Part shown: positions 9,100 to 18,238 of the stretch, in pieces
How positions within the stretch are numbered: the first letter of the stretch is position 1
How the letters are laid out: the number at the start of each line of letters is the position of its first letter
Assembly (NCBI RefSeq): GCF_000717335.1
Contig: NZ_JNYZ01000043.1
Location: 17,147-81,146, forward strand
Origin: Amycolatopsis jejuensis
Lineage (GTDB): Bacteria > Actinomycetota > Actinomycetes > Mycobacteriales > Pseudonocardiaceae
Reading direction: 5' to 3'
Length of the DNA stretch: 64,000 bases
Notes under the pieces: generated by a model
Database searches by the model: none
What the model saw: the letters and a program-made list of their open reading frames with translations, nothing else
Told to the model about the DNA's origin: nothing
Position numbers and translations under genes: made by a program

Positions 9100-9335
9100 G
9101 CTTCCTCGCCGACTCCCTCGAGCACCTGGTGCGCGGGATCGTCGACAACCCGGACGAGGTCCGGGTCGAGCTGCTGACCACGCGCCGTGGCCGCACGCTC
9201 GAGGTGCACGTGCACCCCGACGATCTCGGCAAGGTGATCGGCCGGGGCGGGCGCACCGCGACCGCCCTGCGCACCGTCATGGGCGGGATCGGTGGCCGCG
9301 GCGTCCGGGTGGACGTCGTCGACACCGACCGCTGA
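9096..9335 (+). CDS. khpA: KH-domain RNA-binding protein KhpA
   Basis: A 79-aa single KH-domain protein. The GxxG loop is visible in [10 protein letters not shown] (about residues 45-54), followed by the amphipathic helix ALRTVM. Members bind structured RNA, often with KhpB, and affect division and sRNA biology. GTG at 9096 overlaps the rpsP stop (GTGA). Location between rpsP and rimM is the standard actinobacterial and firmicute arrangement. Confidence 0.95.
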   Translation: MSFLADSLEHLVRGIVDNPDEVRVELLTTRRGRTLEVHVHPDDLGKVIGRGGRTATALRTVMGGIGGRGVRVDVVDTDR

Positions 9336-9360
9336 CCCGGTCGTCACGGACAGGTCAGGG

Positions 9361-9873
9361 ATGGACGTCGTAGTCGGCCGTATCGCGAAGGCGCACGGCA
9401 TCCGCGGCGAGCTCGCGGTGGACGTGCGCACGGACTCGCCGCAGGAACGCTTCGCGGTCGGTGCGGCCGTCACGACGAAGCTGCGTGACGGCAGCAAGAG
9501 AGACCTCACCATCGCAGCCGCCCGCGAACACAGCGGGCGGCTGCTGGTGCGTTTCGAGCAGGTGCTCACGCGCGATGTCGCGGAGACCCTGCGCGGCGCG
9601 CTGCTGCTCGCGGACACGGACACGCTGCCGCCCACCGGCGACCCGGACGAGTTCTACGACCACGAGCTGGCCGGCCTGCGCGCCGAGCTGGCCGACGGGT
9701 CGCTCGTGGGCACCGTCGTCGAGGTTGTGCATTCACCGGCGGGAGAGCTGCTCTCGCTGGACGTGGACGGCCGCGAGGTGCTGGTCCCGTTCGTGCTGGC
9801 GATCGTGCCGACGGTGGACCTCGCGGGCGGCCGGGTCGTGCTCGACCCGCCGGAAGGGCTCCTGGACGCCTAG
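9361..9873 (+). CDS. rimM: ribosome maturation factor RimM
   Basis: A 170-aa protein with the N-terminal beta-barrel signature VVVGRIAKAHGIRGELAV and a C-terminal PRC-barrel segment (FYDHELAGLRAEL onward). It binds S19 and assists 16S rRNA 3'-domain maturation. ATG 9361 starts the conserved N-terminus. The stop is immediately followed by the trmD start without a gap. Confidence 0.96.
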   Translation: MDVVVGRIAKAHGIRGELAVDVRTDSPQERFAVGAAVTTKLRDGSKRDLTIAAAREHSGRLLVRFEQVLTRDVAETLRGALLLADTDTLPPTGDPDEFYDHELAGLRAELADGSLVGTVVEVVHSPAGELLSLDVDGREVLVPFVLAIVPTVDLAGGRVVLDPPEGLLDA

Positions 9874-10638
9874 ATGCGCATCGACGTCGTCACCATTTTC
9901 CCGGAGTACCTGGAACCACTGCGCGCCGCGTTACTGGGGCGCGCGATCGACCGCGGCCTCATCGAAATCGGGGTCCACGACCTGCGCGACTGGACCCACG
10001 ACGTCCACCGCGCAGTCGACGACGCGCCCTACGGCGGCGGCCCCGGCATGGTGATGAAACCGCAGATCTGGGGTCCGGCACTCGACGACGTGTGCGGTCC
10101 GCAGACCCGGCTCGTGGTCCCCACCCCGGCCGGGCGGCCGTTCACCCAGGAGCTCGCGCACGCATATGCGGAAGAGCAGCACCTGGTGTTCGCCTGCGGC
10201 CGGTACGAGGGCATCGACCAGCGCGTGGTCGACGACGCCGCCCGCCGGATGCCCGTCGACGAGGTCTCGATCGGCGACTACGTGCTGGTCGGCGGCGAGG
10301 CCGCGGTGCTGGTGATCGTGGAGTCCGTGGTCCGGCTGCTGCCGGGAGTGCTGGGCAACGTCCGCTCGGCAGCCGAGGACTCGTTCTCCGACGGACTGCT
10401 CGAAGGCCCCAGCTACACGCGTCCGGAAGTGTGGCGTGACCTGGCGGTTCCGGATGTATTGCGGTCCGGGAACCACGCGCTGGTCGACCGCTGGCGGCGC
10501 GACCAGGCACTCGAACGCACGGCCCGGCGCCGCCCCGATCTGCTGGCCCGGCTGCCCGATGGAAGCCTCGACCGGAGGGACCACGAGGTGCTCGACCGGC
10601 TCGGCGAGCAGCCCGGCCAGACCCCCTGCGAGGGGTAG
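9874..10638 (+). CDS. trmD: tRNA (guanine37-N1)-methyltransferase TrmD
   Basis: A 254-aa SPOUT methyltransferase that makes m1G37 to prevent frameshifting. The start [16 protein letters not shown] is typical, the trefoil-knot SAM site contains [15 protein letters not shown] (about residue 135), and the C-terminal half carries the Arg-rich tRNA-binding segment. The gene abuts rimM. Length matches the family. Confidence 0.96.
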   Translation: MRIDVVTIFPEYLEPLRAALLGRAIDRGLIEIGVHDLRDWTHDVHRAVDDAPYGGGPGMVMKPQIWGPALDDVCGPQTRLVVPTPAGRPFTQELAHAYAEEQHLVFACGRYEGIDQRVVDDAARRMPVDEVSIGDYVLVGGEAAVLVIVESVVRLLPGVLGNVRSAAEDSFSDGLLEGPSYTRPEVWRDLAVPDVLRSGNHALVDRWRRDQALERTARRRPDLLARLPDGSLDRRDHEVLDRLGEQPGQTPCEG

Positions 10639-10788
10639 CTAGCCACCTCTGCCATACTTGACCGGTTGGCGTGAGTGGATCGCCTCGTGCACGAGCCCGC
10701 CAGCACCCCCGGAGTGGCCGCAGCCAGGTCGCTGCGCGCCCCGGGACGAAGTACCCGAGAACACGAACCTGACGAGGACGGATCACCG

Positions 10789-11157
10789 ATGAACACCCTG
10801 GACGCGCTGGACGCGCAGTCACTGCGTTCCGACATCCCGGACTTCCGCCCCGGCGACACGCTCAAGGTGCACGTCCGCGTCATCGAGGGCAACCGCGAGC
10901 GCAACCAGGTCTTCCAGGGCGTCGTGATCCGCCGTCAGGGCGGCGGCGTGCGGGAGACCTTCACCGTCCGCAAGATCTCCTTCGGCGTCGGCGTCGAGCG
11001 CACCTTCCCGGTGCACTCGCCGAACCTCGCCCAGGTCGAGGTCTTCAAGCGCGGCGACGTGCGCCGGGCGAAGCTCTACTACCTGCGTGAGCTGCGCGGC
11101 AAGAAGGCGAAGATCAAGGAGCGCCGCGAGAACCGCGAGACCACCTCTGCCTCCTGA
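10789..11157 (+). CDS. rplS: 50S ribosomal protein L19
   Basis: A 122-aa L19 with the conserved block [20 protein letters not shown] and [14 protein letters not shown], and a basic C-terminus ([19 protein letters not shown]). It sits at the 30S-50S interface. ATG 10789 follows GAGGACGG. The 150-base gap after trmD probably holds its own promoter, but no clear -35/-10 pair was identified. Confidence 0.97.
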   Translation: MNTLDALDAQSLRSDIPDFRPGDTLKVHVRVIEGNRERNQVFQGVVIRRQGGGVRETFTVRKISFGVGVERTFPVHSPNLAQVEVFKRGDVRRAKLYYLRELRGKKAKIKERRENRETTSAS

Positions 11158-11188
11158 GTGTCGGGACGGTTACCGGTAGCCTGGCGAC

Positions 11189-12115
11189 GTGGTCGAACCC
11201 GTGTCCCGGAACGCCGATGAGGAGGGCCCCGAGCGCCCTGAGGAGGACCGGGAACGGTCCGGTGGGCGCCGGGGGTCGCACCGGCGAGGCAAGCCTGCGA
11301 AGAAGCGGTCGTTCTGGAAGGAACTGCCGATCCTGATCGTGATCGCCCTCGTGCTCACGATCTTGATCCAGGCGTTCCTGGCGAAGGTCTACATGATCCC
11401 GTCGGGGTCGATGGAGTCCACGCTGCACGGCTGCCCCGGCTGCACCGGCGACCGGATCCTCGTCGACCGCGTCACGTACGACTTCAAGGACCCCGCCCCC
11501 GGCGACGTGGTCGTGTTCAAGGGCCCGCCCGCGTGGACCGAGAACGAGATCGCGCCGCAGGAGTCGAGCAATGTCGTGACGCGTGCGCTGCGCGGTCTCG
11601 GCTCATTGGTCGGGTTCGCGCCGCCGGACGAGCGGGACTTCGTGAAACGGGTCATCGCCACCGGTGGGCAGACGGTCCAATGCTGTGACGACCGAAATCG
11701 CGTGATCGTCGACGGCAAGGCCCTCGACGAGCCGTACATCCACTGGGAAGATCCCGGTCACCCGGTGCAGGAGTCGTTCGCCCCGGTCAAGGTCCCGCAG
11801 AGCGCACTCTGGGTGATGGGCGACAACCGCAACAACTCCGCCGACTCGCGCTACCAGGGCGGCGGCGGACCCAATGGTGCCGTCCCGGTCGACGACGTCA
11901 TCGGCAAGGCCCGCATCATCGTGCTGCCGCCGAGCCGCTGGGGCGGTATTTCGGACCACAATCCGCAGGAGAAAGCCCAGCCGGTCGCGCTCGGTGCTCC
12001 CGCGTGGCAGCAGGGGCTGCCGCTCGGCATCGGGTTCGCGACCGCGGTGCCGGTGCTCTTCGCCGGACGGCGCCTGAAGGCCGGCCTCCGCAAGGCGGCC
12101 GGCCGGAGACGGTAG
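11189..12115 (+). CDS. lepB: signal peptidase I
   Basis: A 308-aa membrane serine protease that removes Sec signal peptides. A charged cytoplasmic N-terminus (about 45 residues) precedes one membrane span (ELPILIVIALVLTILIQAFL), then the nucleophile Ser in YMIPSGSMESTL (about residue 73), the general-base Lys in FVKRVIATGG (about 152) and box E MGDNRNNSADSRY. An unusual CPGCTGDR segment and a CCDD segment supply Cys residues on the outer side. GTG 11189 was used; GTG 11201 is an alternative. Confidence 0.95.
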   Translation: MVEPVSRNADEEGPERPEEDRERSGGRRGSHRRGKPAKKRSFWKELPILIVIALVLTILIQAFLAKVYMIPSGSMESTLHGCPGCTGDRILVDRVTYDFKDPAPGDVVVFKGPPAWTENEIAPQESSNVVTRALRGLGSLVGFAPPDERDFVKRVIATGGQTVQCCDDRNRVIVDGKALDEPYIHWEDPGHPVQESFAPVKVPQSALWVMGDNRNNSADSRYQGGGGPNGAVPVDDVIGKARIIVLPPSRWGGISDHNPQEKAQPVALGAPAWQQGLPLGIGFATAVPVLFAGRRLKAGLRKAAGRRR

Positions 12116-12137
12116 CCGTGCCCTCCGCGACTTCCGG

Positions 12138-12992
12138 GTGGTGCTCGAGGTGACCGTCCCCGCTCCCCGTACGCCGGCCGAACCACTGCGGCCGCCCCGT
12201 GCCGTGGTGCGTGGCGACCTGTTCTGGGGCCTGCAAGGCGCACTCGAACGGCGAGGTCTCGGCCCGGTCGCGGGTGTCGACGAGGCAGGCGCCGGAGCAT
12301 GTGCCGGTCCGCTGGTCGTGGCTTCCTGCGTACTCCGCCCCGGCGACGGCGCGCGGCTGCCCGAACTGACTGATTCGAAGATGCTCACCGCCAAGGCCCG
12401 AGACCGCGTGTACGACCGCGTTCTGCAGCGCGCCCTCGACTACTCGGTGATCGTCATCCCCACCGACCAGGTGGACTTGCTCGGCATCCGGGTGATGAAC
12501 CTGGAAGGCATGCGCCGCGCCGTCGCCGGTTTGCGCACCCACCCCGGGTACGTGCTGACTGATGGGTTCCCGGTGCCCGGCATCCCGGCGCCGAGCGTCG
12601 CGGTGATCAAGGGAGACCGCAGCGTAGCGAGCATCGCGGCGGCGTCGGTGCTGGCGAAAGTCACGCGAGACCGCATCATGGCAGGCCTGCACGAGGAGCT
12701 TCCGGCGTACGGTTTCGACGTGCACAAGGGGTACAGCACGTCGGACCATCTGGCTGCGCTGAGTGAGCACGGCCCGAGCCGCGTACACCGCTGGTCGTAC
12801 ACGAATGTCGCCACGGTGGCCCTTGCACACGGGCTCACCGCCCCACATCCGGTCGTGCTCACCTACGCTGCACTTGAGAACGCCCTGGAGAAAGCGGGCG
12901 GGCCGGTCCGTGCCCCGGCGCGCTCGGTGGGTAAGAATGAACGCTCCGCCGCCGGAGCAGGACGAACGCGAGGAGGGGCGCGGATTTCATGA
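12138..12992 (+). CDS. rnhB: ribonuclease HII
   Basis: A 284-aa RNase HII that cleaves RNA in RNA-DNA hybrids and misincorporated ribonucleotides. The catalytic Asp-Glu pair is in VAGVDEAGAGACAGPL (about residue 49), a third Asp is in LTDSKMLT and the fourth acidic residue is in VLTDGF. GTG codons at 12138, 12141 and 12150 are possible starts. A proline-rich tail of about 30 residues extends past the usual end. It overlaps the next gene by ATGA. Confidence 0.95.
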   Translation: MVLEVTVPAPRTPAEPLRPPRAVVRGDLFWGLQGALERRGLGPVAGVDEAGAGACAGPLVVASCVLRPGDGARLPELTDSKMLTAKARDRVYDRVLQRALDYSVIVIPTDQVDLLGIRVMNLEGMRRAVAGLRTHPGYVLTDGFPVPGIPAPSVAVIKGDRSVASIAAASVLAKVTRDRIMAGLHEELPAYGFDVHKGYSTSDHLAALSEHGPSRVHRWSYTNVATVALAHGLTAPHPVVLTYAALENALEKAGGPVRAPARSVGKNERSAAGAGRTRGGARIS

Positions 12993-13312
12993 GCGCAGAG
13001 GATCTCGAGAAGTACGAGACCGAGATGGAGCTCTCGCTGTACCGCGAGTACCGCGACATAGTCGGCCAATTCTCGTACGTGGTGGAGACCGAGCGGCGGT
13101 TCTACCTGGCAAACGCAGTAGACGTCCAAGTCCGCGACGGCGGCGGCGAGGTGTACTTCGAGGTACGCATGTCGGACGCCTGGGTGTGGGACATGTACCG
13201 CCCCGCCCGTTTCGTGAAGCACGTCCGAGTCATCACGTTCAAGGACGTCAACGTAGAGGAACTGGACAAACCCGACCTACGCCTCCCCGAGGACGGCCCC
13301 TTCTCGGGCTGA
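12989..13312 (+). CDS. DUF2469 family protein
   Basis: A 107-aa actinobacterial protein of DUF2469. It starts MSAEDLEKYETEMELSLYRE and is rich in acidic and aromatic residues (SDAWVWDMYRPARFVKHVRV). It nearly always follows rnhB in actinobacteria. Function is unknown; nucleic-acid metabolism is only suggested by the neighbour. It is the last gene of the operon, ahead of the phased repeat and terminator. Confidence 0.93.
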   Translation: MSAEDLEKYETEMELSLYREYRDIVGQFSYVVETERRFYLANAVDVQVRDGGGEVYFEVRMSDAWVWDMYRPARFVKHVRVITFKDVNVEELDKPDLRLPEDGPFSG

Positions 13313-13324
13313 CCCGCCTACGCT

Positions 13325-13419
13325 GCTTGACCCGGCTCGACACAGCTTGACCCTGCTCGACCCCGCTTGACCAGCTCGACCCTGCATGACTTGCTTGACC
13401 CGCGCGACCAGCTTGACGA
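13325..13419. repeat. ten-fold 10-bp phased repeat GCTYGACCNN
   Basis: Units GCTTGA or GCTCGA (two degenerate: GCATGA, GCGCGA) recur at 13325, 13335, 13345, 13355, 13365, 13374, 13384, 13393, about 13403 and 13411. The period is 9-10 bp, one helical turn. The array begins 13 bases after the DUF2469 stop and runs into the terminator arm. In-phase iteration suggests protein binding on one face of the helix or slippage-generated sequence. Confidence 0.8.
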
Positions 13420-13456
13420 CGAGGCCACCCGGCACCCCCGGGTGGCCTCCGTCGTC
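13415..13456 (+). terminator. strong hairpin terminator after the rpsP-DUF2469 operon
   Basis: An 18-nt left arm (13415-13432, starting GACGACGAGGCC) pairs with 13438-13456 (ending GGCCTCCGTCGTC) around a CACCC loop, with a single bulged C. No U-tract follows, as is common in actinobacteria. The position fits the end of the ribosomal operon. Confidence 0.8.
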
Positions 13457-13840
13457 GAAGCCCTTCCTGCCCGGGTCCGCCGCACGCCTGTCTGCCGCTT
13501 CCCGCTGCCGACTGCCGCTGTCTGTCGCCCTTCGCCCCGTATAGCCGCGCTTACCGTCGCTGCACCTTCCCTGCCACCGCTGCCCTCCCTCGCCGCACGC
13601 CACCGCTACTCGCCGCCACCCCGCGCCCGTTCCGCACCATCGGCCGTTCCCTCTCATTTCCCCCCTGCACACCACCCCGACAATTCCCGGCCCTCCCCAC
13701 CCCTCACCCCCCTCCTGATCCACAACCCCCCAGTTATCCACAGCGCGGCGACAAACCCCTGGCGCGCCGAGGATCACGCTGCGAATGTTGAGGCACACGC
13801 ACCGTGACCGACGGTGCTCACGTTGTCCGAGGGGGACACC
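13457..13840. other. C-rich gap with two DnaA-box-like 9-mers
   Basis: A 384-base stretch with pyrimidine-rich top strand and no convincing gene. It contains TTATCCACA (13734-13742, the classical DnaA box) and TGATCCACA (13716-13724, one mismatch) in the same orientation with a 9-base gap. The yraN promoter should lie near the end. DnaA binding is predicted, not shown. Confidence 0.55.
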
Positions 13841-14221
13841 ATGAACGACGGCCCGCACTCCGGCGCGCTCTGGCGCCAGTCGTTCGGCCGATGGGGTGAG
13901 GACCTCGCCGCCCGGCATCTGCAGGACGCCGGCATGGTCCTGCTCAGCCGCAACTGGCGATGCCGCGAAGGCGAACTCGATCTCGTCCTTTCCCAGGGCG
14001 ACCGGGTCATCTTCTGTGAGGTCAAAACCCGCTCCAGCAACGAATACGGCTCACCCGCCGAATCCATCACCCCGGAGAAAGTCGACCGCGTCCACCGCGC
14101 CGCCATGCGCTGGCTGAAGGAACACCGCGTCGGCTGGTGCCGCACGCGTTACGACGTCGTCACCGTTTTCGCGCAGCCCGGTCAAGAACCCGTCGTCCGG
14201 CATCTCGTGGGAGCGTTCTGA
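13841..14221 (+). CDS. YraN family (UPF0102) putative endonuclease
   Basis: A 126-aa restriction-endonuclease-fold protein. Candidate catalytic residues sit in GELDLVLSQGDRVIFCEVKTR (about residues 43-63, the D/E...ExK pattern, quoted here in pieces GELDLV and EVKTR). ATG 13841 follows GAGGGGGACACC. It is commonly found beside yifB and dprA in actinobacteria, consistent with DNA processing. The stop overlaps the yifB ATG by one base. Confidence 0.92.
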   Translation: MNDGPHSGALWRQSFGRWGEDLAARHLQDAGMVLLSRNWRCREGELDLVLSQGDRVIFCEVKTRSSNEYGSPAESITPEKVDRVHRAAMRWLKEHRVGWCRTRYDVVTVFAQPGQEPVVRHLVGAF

Positions 14222-15732
14222 TGCCGCACGCCAAAACCTGGTCCGTCGCGTTGCTCGGGATCGACGGCCGGGTGGTCGAGATCGAAGCCGACCTGGGCGG
14301 TGGCCTGAGCCGCGTGACGCTCGTCGGCCTCCCTGATGCCGGTCTGCGCGAGGCGAAGGATCGCGTCCGCTCGGCCGTGCGCAATTCGGGTCAGCCGTGG
14401 CCCGACGGCAAGATCACGCTCGCGCTGTCCCCGGCCAACCTGCCGAAAATGGGCTCTGGTTACGACCTCGGCATCGCCGCCGCAATTCTGGTCGCCACCG
14501 GAGCTGTGCCCGCCCGGAAACTCTTGCGCACCATCCTGCTCGGCGAGCTCTCGCTCGACGGGCGCATCCGTCCGGTCCGCGGTGTCCTCCCTGGTCTGCT
14601 CGCCGCGAAAGCCGCCGGTCACGAACGCGCGGTCGTGCCCACGGAGTCACTTTTCGAAGCCGCGCTCGTCGACGGCCTGGAGATCGCCGGCGTCTCCCGT
14701 CTGGCGGAACTGGTTGCATGGCTGAAAGACGAGGGAGACCTGGAGTCGCCGTCCGCCCCTGCCGCCGCCGAGCCTGCCGAAGTCCCCGATCTCGCCGACG
14801 TCGTCGGGCAGCCGGAAGCCCGCTGGGCCCTCGAAGTCGCTGCCGCGGGCGGACATCATCTGCTCCTCACCGGCCCGCCGGGCGTAGGCAAAAGCATGCT
14901 CGCCCGTCGGCTTCCCGGCCTGCTACCGGACCTGTCTCCGGACGAATCGTTGCAGGTCACCGCCATCCACTCGGTCGACGGCTCGCTGTCGAAGTCCTCG
15001 CCGCTCGTCACCGTGCCGCCACTCGTCGCGCCCCACCACTCGATCAGCCCGCCCGCACTCATCGGCGGCGGCACCGGCCTGGCCGCCCCCGGCGCGATCA
15101 GCCGTGCCCATCGAGGAATTTTGTTTTTGGATGAGGCTTGCGAATTTGGCAGCCAGCGCCTCGATTCCCTCCGCACCGTGCTGGAAGACGGCGAAGTCCG
15201 CATCGCCAGGGCAAAAGGCGTCGTCCGCTACCCGGCGAGGTTTCAGCTGGTCCTCGCCACGAACCCGTGCCCGTGCGCCCCGCCGCGCGAAGCCGACTGC
15301 ACCTGCTCGGCCAGCGCACGCCGCCGTTATCTGGCGAGGCTTTCCGGGCCGCTGCTCGACAGAGTCGACCTCCGCGTCCGGCTACGTCCGCTCACCGCGA
15401 TCTCCGCACACCAATCCAGCACGCCGGAAACGTCGGCGACAGTCCGCGAGCGAGTTCTCGCCGCTCGCGCCCGAGCCCGACACCGCTGGCGCGACCGCGG
15501 CTGGCATGCCAACACCGAAGTCCCCGGTCCCGTCCTGCGCCGAGAGTTCGCCCTACCGCCACCGGCAACCGCAGTTCTGGACCGAGCCCTGGACCGAGGA
15601 CTCCTGACCGCCCGCGGAGCCGACCGCTGCCTCCGCATCGCTTGGACGTTGGCCGACCTCGCCGACCTGCCCCAACCGACCACGGACCAAGTAACCGCAG
15701 CCCTCGATTTCCGAGAACGAAAAGCAGCTTGA
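14221..15732 (+). CDS. comM: YifB/ComM family Mg-chelatase-like AAA+ ATPase
   Basis: A 503-aa protein with an N-terminal Lon-protease-like fold (about 1-170), an AAA+ core with Walker A GPPGVGKS (about residue 217) and Walker B ILFLDEACEF, and a C-terminal Mg-chelatase-type domain. A Cys-rich loop (NPCPCAPP...CTCS) is typical. ComM is a branch-migration helicase aiding integration of transformed DNA. The start overlaps yraN by one base, and DprA follows, forming a DNA-uptake/recombination operon. Confidence 0.94.
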   Translation: MPHAKTWSVALLGIDGRVVEIEADLGGGLSRVTLVGLPDAGLREAKDRVRSAVRNSGQPWPDGKITLALSPANLPKMGSGYDLGIAAAILVATGAVPARKLLRTILLGELSLDGRIRPVRGVLPGLLAAKAAGHERAVVPTESLFEAALVDGLEIAGVSRLAELVAWLKDEGDLESPSAPAAAEPAEVPDLADVVGQPEARWALEVAAAGGHHLLLTGPPGVGKSMLARRLPGLLPDLSPDESLQVTAIHSVDGSLSKSSPLVTVPPLVAPHHSISPPALIGGGTGLAAPGAISRAHRGILFLDEACEFGSQRLDSLRTVLEDGEVRIARAKGVVRYPARFQLVLATNPCPCAPPREADCTCSASARRRYLARLSGPLLDRVDLRVRLRPLTAISAHQSSTPETSATVRERVLAARARARHRWRDRGWHANTEVPGPVLRREFALPPPATAVLDRALDRGLLTARGADRCLRIAWTLADLADLPQPTTDQVTAALDFRERKAA

Positions 15733-15779
15733 CCCACGGCCGAGCGCCCGCTCGTCCGACCTCCAAGGAAAGGAAACCA

Positions 15780-15998
15780 ATGATGACCCGCCGAGCCGTA
15801 CCGTCCTCCCGCACTCGCACCCGGCACCGCCGCCCGCGTGCGGCCAAGCAAGACATCGTGCGGCACCTGCATCCGGTCCGGTACCAGGAAGTCCGGCCGG
15901 AGCACGACCCGGTCCGCGTGCGGGAACGCCTTGCGCTGCACCGGCATCTCGCCCTCGTCCCCGCCGAGCACTCCGGTGTCCGAAGAGGTGCGGCATGA
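15780..15998 (+). CDS. small basic protein between yifB and dprA
   Basis: A 72-aa Arg/His-rich protein starting MMTRRAVPSSRTRTRHRRPR, with no recognised domain. AAGGAAAGGAAACCA directly precedes the ATG, and its stop overlaps the dprA start (ATGA). These two features make it a real translated gene in spite of its size. The basic N-terminus suggests nucleic-acid binding. Function unknown; it could be a helper of DprA or ComM. Confidence 0.7.
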   Translation: MMTRRAVPSSRTRTRHRRPRAAKQDIVRHLHPVRYQEVRPEHDPVRVRERLALHRHLALVPAEHSGVRRGAA

Positions 15999-17167
15999 CT
16001 GCCGTCGTCGAGGACCAGACCGCGGCGACGGACTCCGAACGCCTCGCTCGGGCCTATCTGCTCGGCGTCGCGGAGCCGCCTGCGCCCCACTTGCTGGCGT
16101 TCGTCGGCGAGCGCGGACCGATCGAGGCGGCCGCGCGGGTGCGTGCCAAGGACTGCCCGGACGGCGTTCTCCGCGAAACCGCCGCGCGGTACAAAACCCT
16201 GAACGCCGAACTCCATCTCGAGTCCGCGGCCAAGTCCGGTGACCGGCTGGTGGTCCCCGAAGATCACGAATGGCCGGCTTGGCCGTTGCTGTCGATGGCA
16301 GTGGCCACCGGCCGGGGGGTGAAGGACGTGGCGGCGCCGCTCGGGCTGTGGGTCCGCGGCAGGGTGAACCTGGCTGAAGTGTCCACTCGTGCGGTGGCCG
16401 TCGTCGGCGCCCGGAATGCCACGCCGTACGGCGAGAGCAACGCGCTCGAGTTCGCATACTTCTTGGCAGGCCGACAAATACCGGTGTTCTCCGGCGCCGC
16501 GATCGGCATCGATGCTGCTGCGCACCGAGGCGCACTCGGTGCCGGCGGGGTCACCGTCGCGCTGTTGGCCTGCGCGGTCGACTATGCGTACCCGGCCAGC
16601 AACGCCAATCTGCTGCAGCGCATCGTCGACGAAGGAGGTGCGATCGTCAGCGAGTACCCGCCCACGACGAAACCGGCGCGCCATCGGTTTCTGGTGCGTA
16701 ACCGCCTGATCGCGGGTCTTACCGACGGCACACTCGTTGTCGAAGCCGGAATCCGCAGCGGCGCGCGCAACACTGCCACCACCGCGGGCGTACTCGGCAA
16801 AGTCGTGATGGCGCTTCCGGGGCCGGTCGATTCGGGCGGCTCGGCCGGGTGCCACGCATTGATCCGGGAAGACAAGGCCACGCTCGTCACCAGCGTCGAC
16901 GAGGTCGTGGAGTCGGTCGGCCTGATCGGTATCGGGAGCGCCGCGCCCGAATCGCAACGACGGCCCACGGACGTCCTCGGTCCGGATGCACTGCGGGTCT
17001 ACGACGCTCTGCTTCCGCGATCCGGTCGCAGCCCGGAACAGGTCGCGCAGAGCGCCGGTGTGCCCGTTTCGCGAGTTCGCGGCTTGTTGCCGGAACTGGA
17101 GATCGACGGCTTCGCGGTCCGCGGCGACACCGGCTGGCGCCAGATCGTCCGAAGGGCCGCGCGATGA
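15995..17167 (+). CDS. dprA: DNA-processing protein DprA
   Basis: A 390-aa DprA/Smf. The Rossmann-like core has VAVVGARNATPYGE (about residue 135), SGAAIGIDAAAHRGAL and GGAIVSEYPP (about residue 214); a C-terminal winged-helix segment follows (RSPEQVAQSAGVPVSRVRG). DprA loads RecA on incoming single-stranded DNA. It is coupled by ATGA to the small basic gene upstream. Confidence 0.95.
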   Translation: MTAVVEDQTAATDSERLARAYLLGVAEPPAPHLLAFVGERGPIEAAARVRAKDCPDGVLRETAARYKTLNAELHLESAAKSGDRLVVPEDHEWPAWPLLSMAVATGRGVKDVAAPLGLWVRGRVNLAEVSTRAVAVVGARNATPYGESNALEFAYFLAGRQIPVFSGAAIGIDAAAHRGALGAGGVTVALLACAVDYAYPASNANLLQRIVDEGGAIVSEYPPTTKPARHRFLVRNRLIAGLTDGTLVVEAGIRSGARNTATTAGVLGKVVMALPGPVDSGGSAGCHALIREDKATLVTSVDEVVESVGLIGIGSAAPESQRRPTDVLGPDALRVYDALLPRSGRSPEQVAQSAGVPVSRVRGLLPELEIDGFAVRGDTGWRQIVRRAAR

Positions 17168-17218
17168 TCGGCGTGGCGATGCTTGACCAACGGCGATGGT
17201 TCGCGCAGCGTAACCGTC

Positions 17219-18238
17219 ATGCCGTCAGCGAGTGCACGGAAGGACGCGGTCCCGCGTCCCGGTGGCCACCGGAAACGCCCGCCACGACCGGATCTTCGCG
17301 CACTTCGCGGCGCATTGCCGGAGTCGGCGCAGGCCGCGGTGGCCGATTACGAACGGCATCTGTCGCTGGAGCGTGGCCTGTCGCCGCATACCGTGCGCGC
17401 GTACATCGGCGACGTCGTCTCGCTGTTGGCGTTCCTGACCGCGGGGGAGGGGGATAGCCCCGCACGGCGCTTCGACGACGTGGACGTCACGCGGCTGCGC
17501 GCGTGGCTCGCCGGTCTGCGCTCTGACGGCGCCAGCCGCACCACGCTCGCGCGTCGCGCGGCAGCCGTGCGCACCTTCACGGCCTGGGCACACCGCACCG
17601 GTTTGCTGAAGTCCGACCCGGGCGGACGGCTCGCCGCGCCGCGCGCGCACCGGACGTTGCCGGGCGTGTTGCGGGCCGATCAAGCCGATGCGCTCATGGA
17701 GGCCTCCGCGAAAGGAGCAGCCGAACGGGATCCGGTCGCGCTGCGTGACCGCGCGGTGGTCGAGCTGCTGTACGCAACCGGCATCCGGGTGTCGGAGTTG
17801 TGCGGTCTCGACGTCGGCTCCGTGGACTTTTCCCGCCGCGTGGTTTCGGTGGTGGGCAAGGGCGACAAAGAGCGGACAGTTCCGTTCGGTGTCCCGGCTG
17901 CTGGCGCACTCACCGCGTGGCTGGACGACGGACGGCCTGCGCTGGCTGGGGAAACGCCGGTACCGGCGCTTTTCCTGGGGGTTCGCGGCAAACGTCTCGA
18001 CCCGCGCGCGGCACGGCGCGTGGTGCACGAGTCGGTCGCTGCGGTACCCGGCGCACTGGACATGGGGCCGCACGGGCTACGGCATTCCGCCGCGACCCAT
18101 CTGCTCGAGGGAGGTGCCGATCTCAGGAGCGTTCAGGAACTGCTCGGTCACGCTACGCTGGCCACGACCCAGCTCTACACTCACGTGACCGTCGATCGGC
18201 TGAAGGCGATCCATGACCGAGCACATCCGCGGGCCTGA
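17219..18238 (+). CDS. xerC: tyrosine recombinase XerC
   Basis: A 339-aa integrase-family recombinase for dimer resolution at dif. The N-terminal SAM-like core-binding domain ([19 protein letters not shown]) is followed by catalytic residues: Arg in ATGIRVSEL (about 188), Lys in VGKGDKE, HxxR in [10 protein letters not shown] (about 284), His in [10 protein letters not shown] and Tyr in LYTHV (about 319). ATG 17219 is preferred; TTG 17183 would add 12 residues. The 3' end overlaps whiG by 26 bases. Confidence 0.93.
   Translation: MPSASARKDAVPRPGGHRKRPPRPDLRALRGALPESAQAAVADYERHLSLERGLSPHTVRAYIGDVVSLLAFLTAGEGDSPARRFDDVDVTRLRAWLAGLRSDGASRTTLARRAAAVRTFTAWAHRTGLLKSDPGGRLAAPRAHRTLPGVLRADQADALMEASAKGAAERDPVALRDRAVVELLYATGIRVSELCGLDVGSVDFSRRVVSVVGKGDKERTVPFGVPAAGALTAWLDDGRPALAGETPVPALFLGVRGKRLDPRAARRVVHESVAAVPGALDMGPHGLRHSAATHLLEGGADLRSVQELLGHATLATTQLYTHVTVDRLKAIHDRAHPRA

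Noticed and set aside
13716..13742. Replication origin
   Set aside because: Only two boxes, and no dnaA, dnaN or AT-rich unwinding element nearby.
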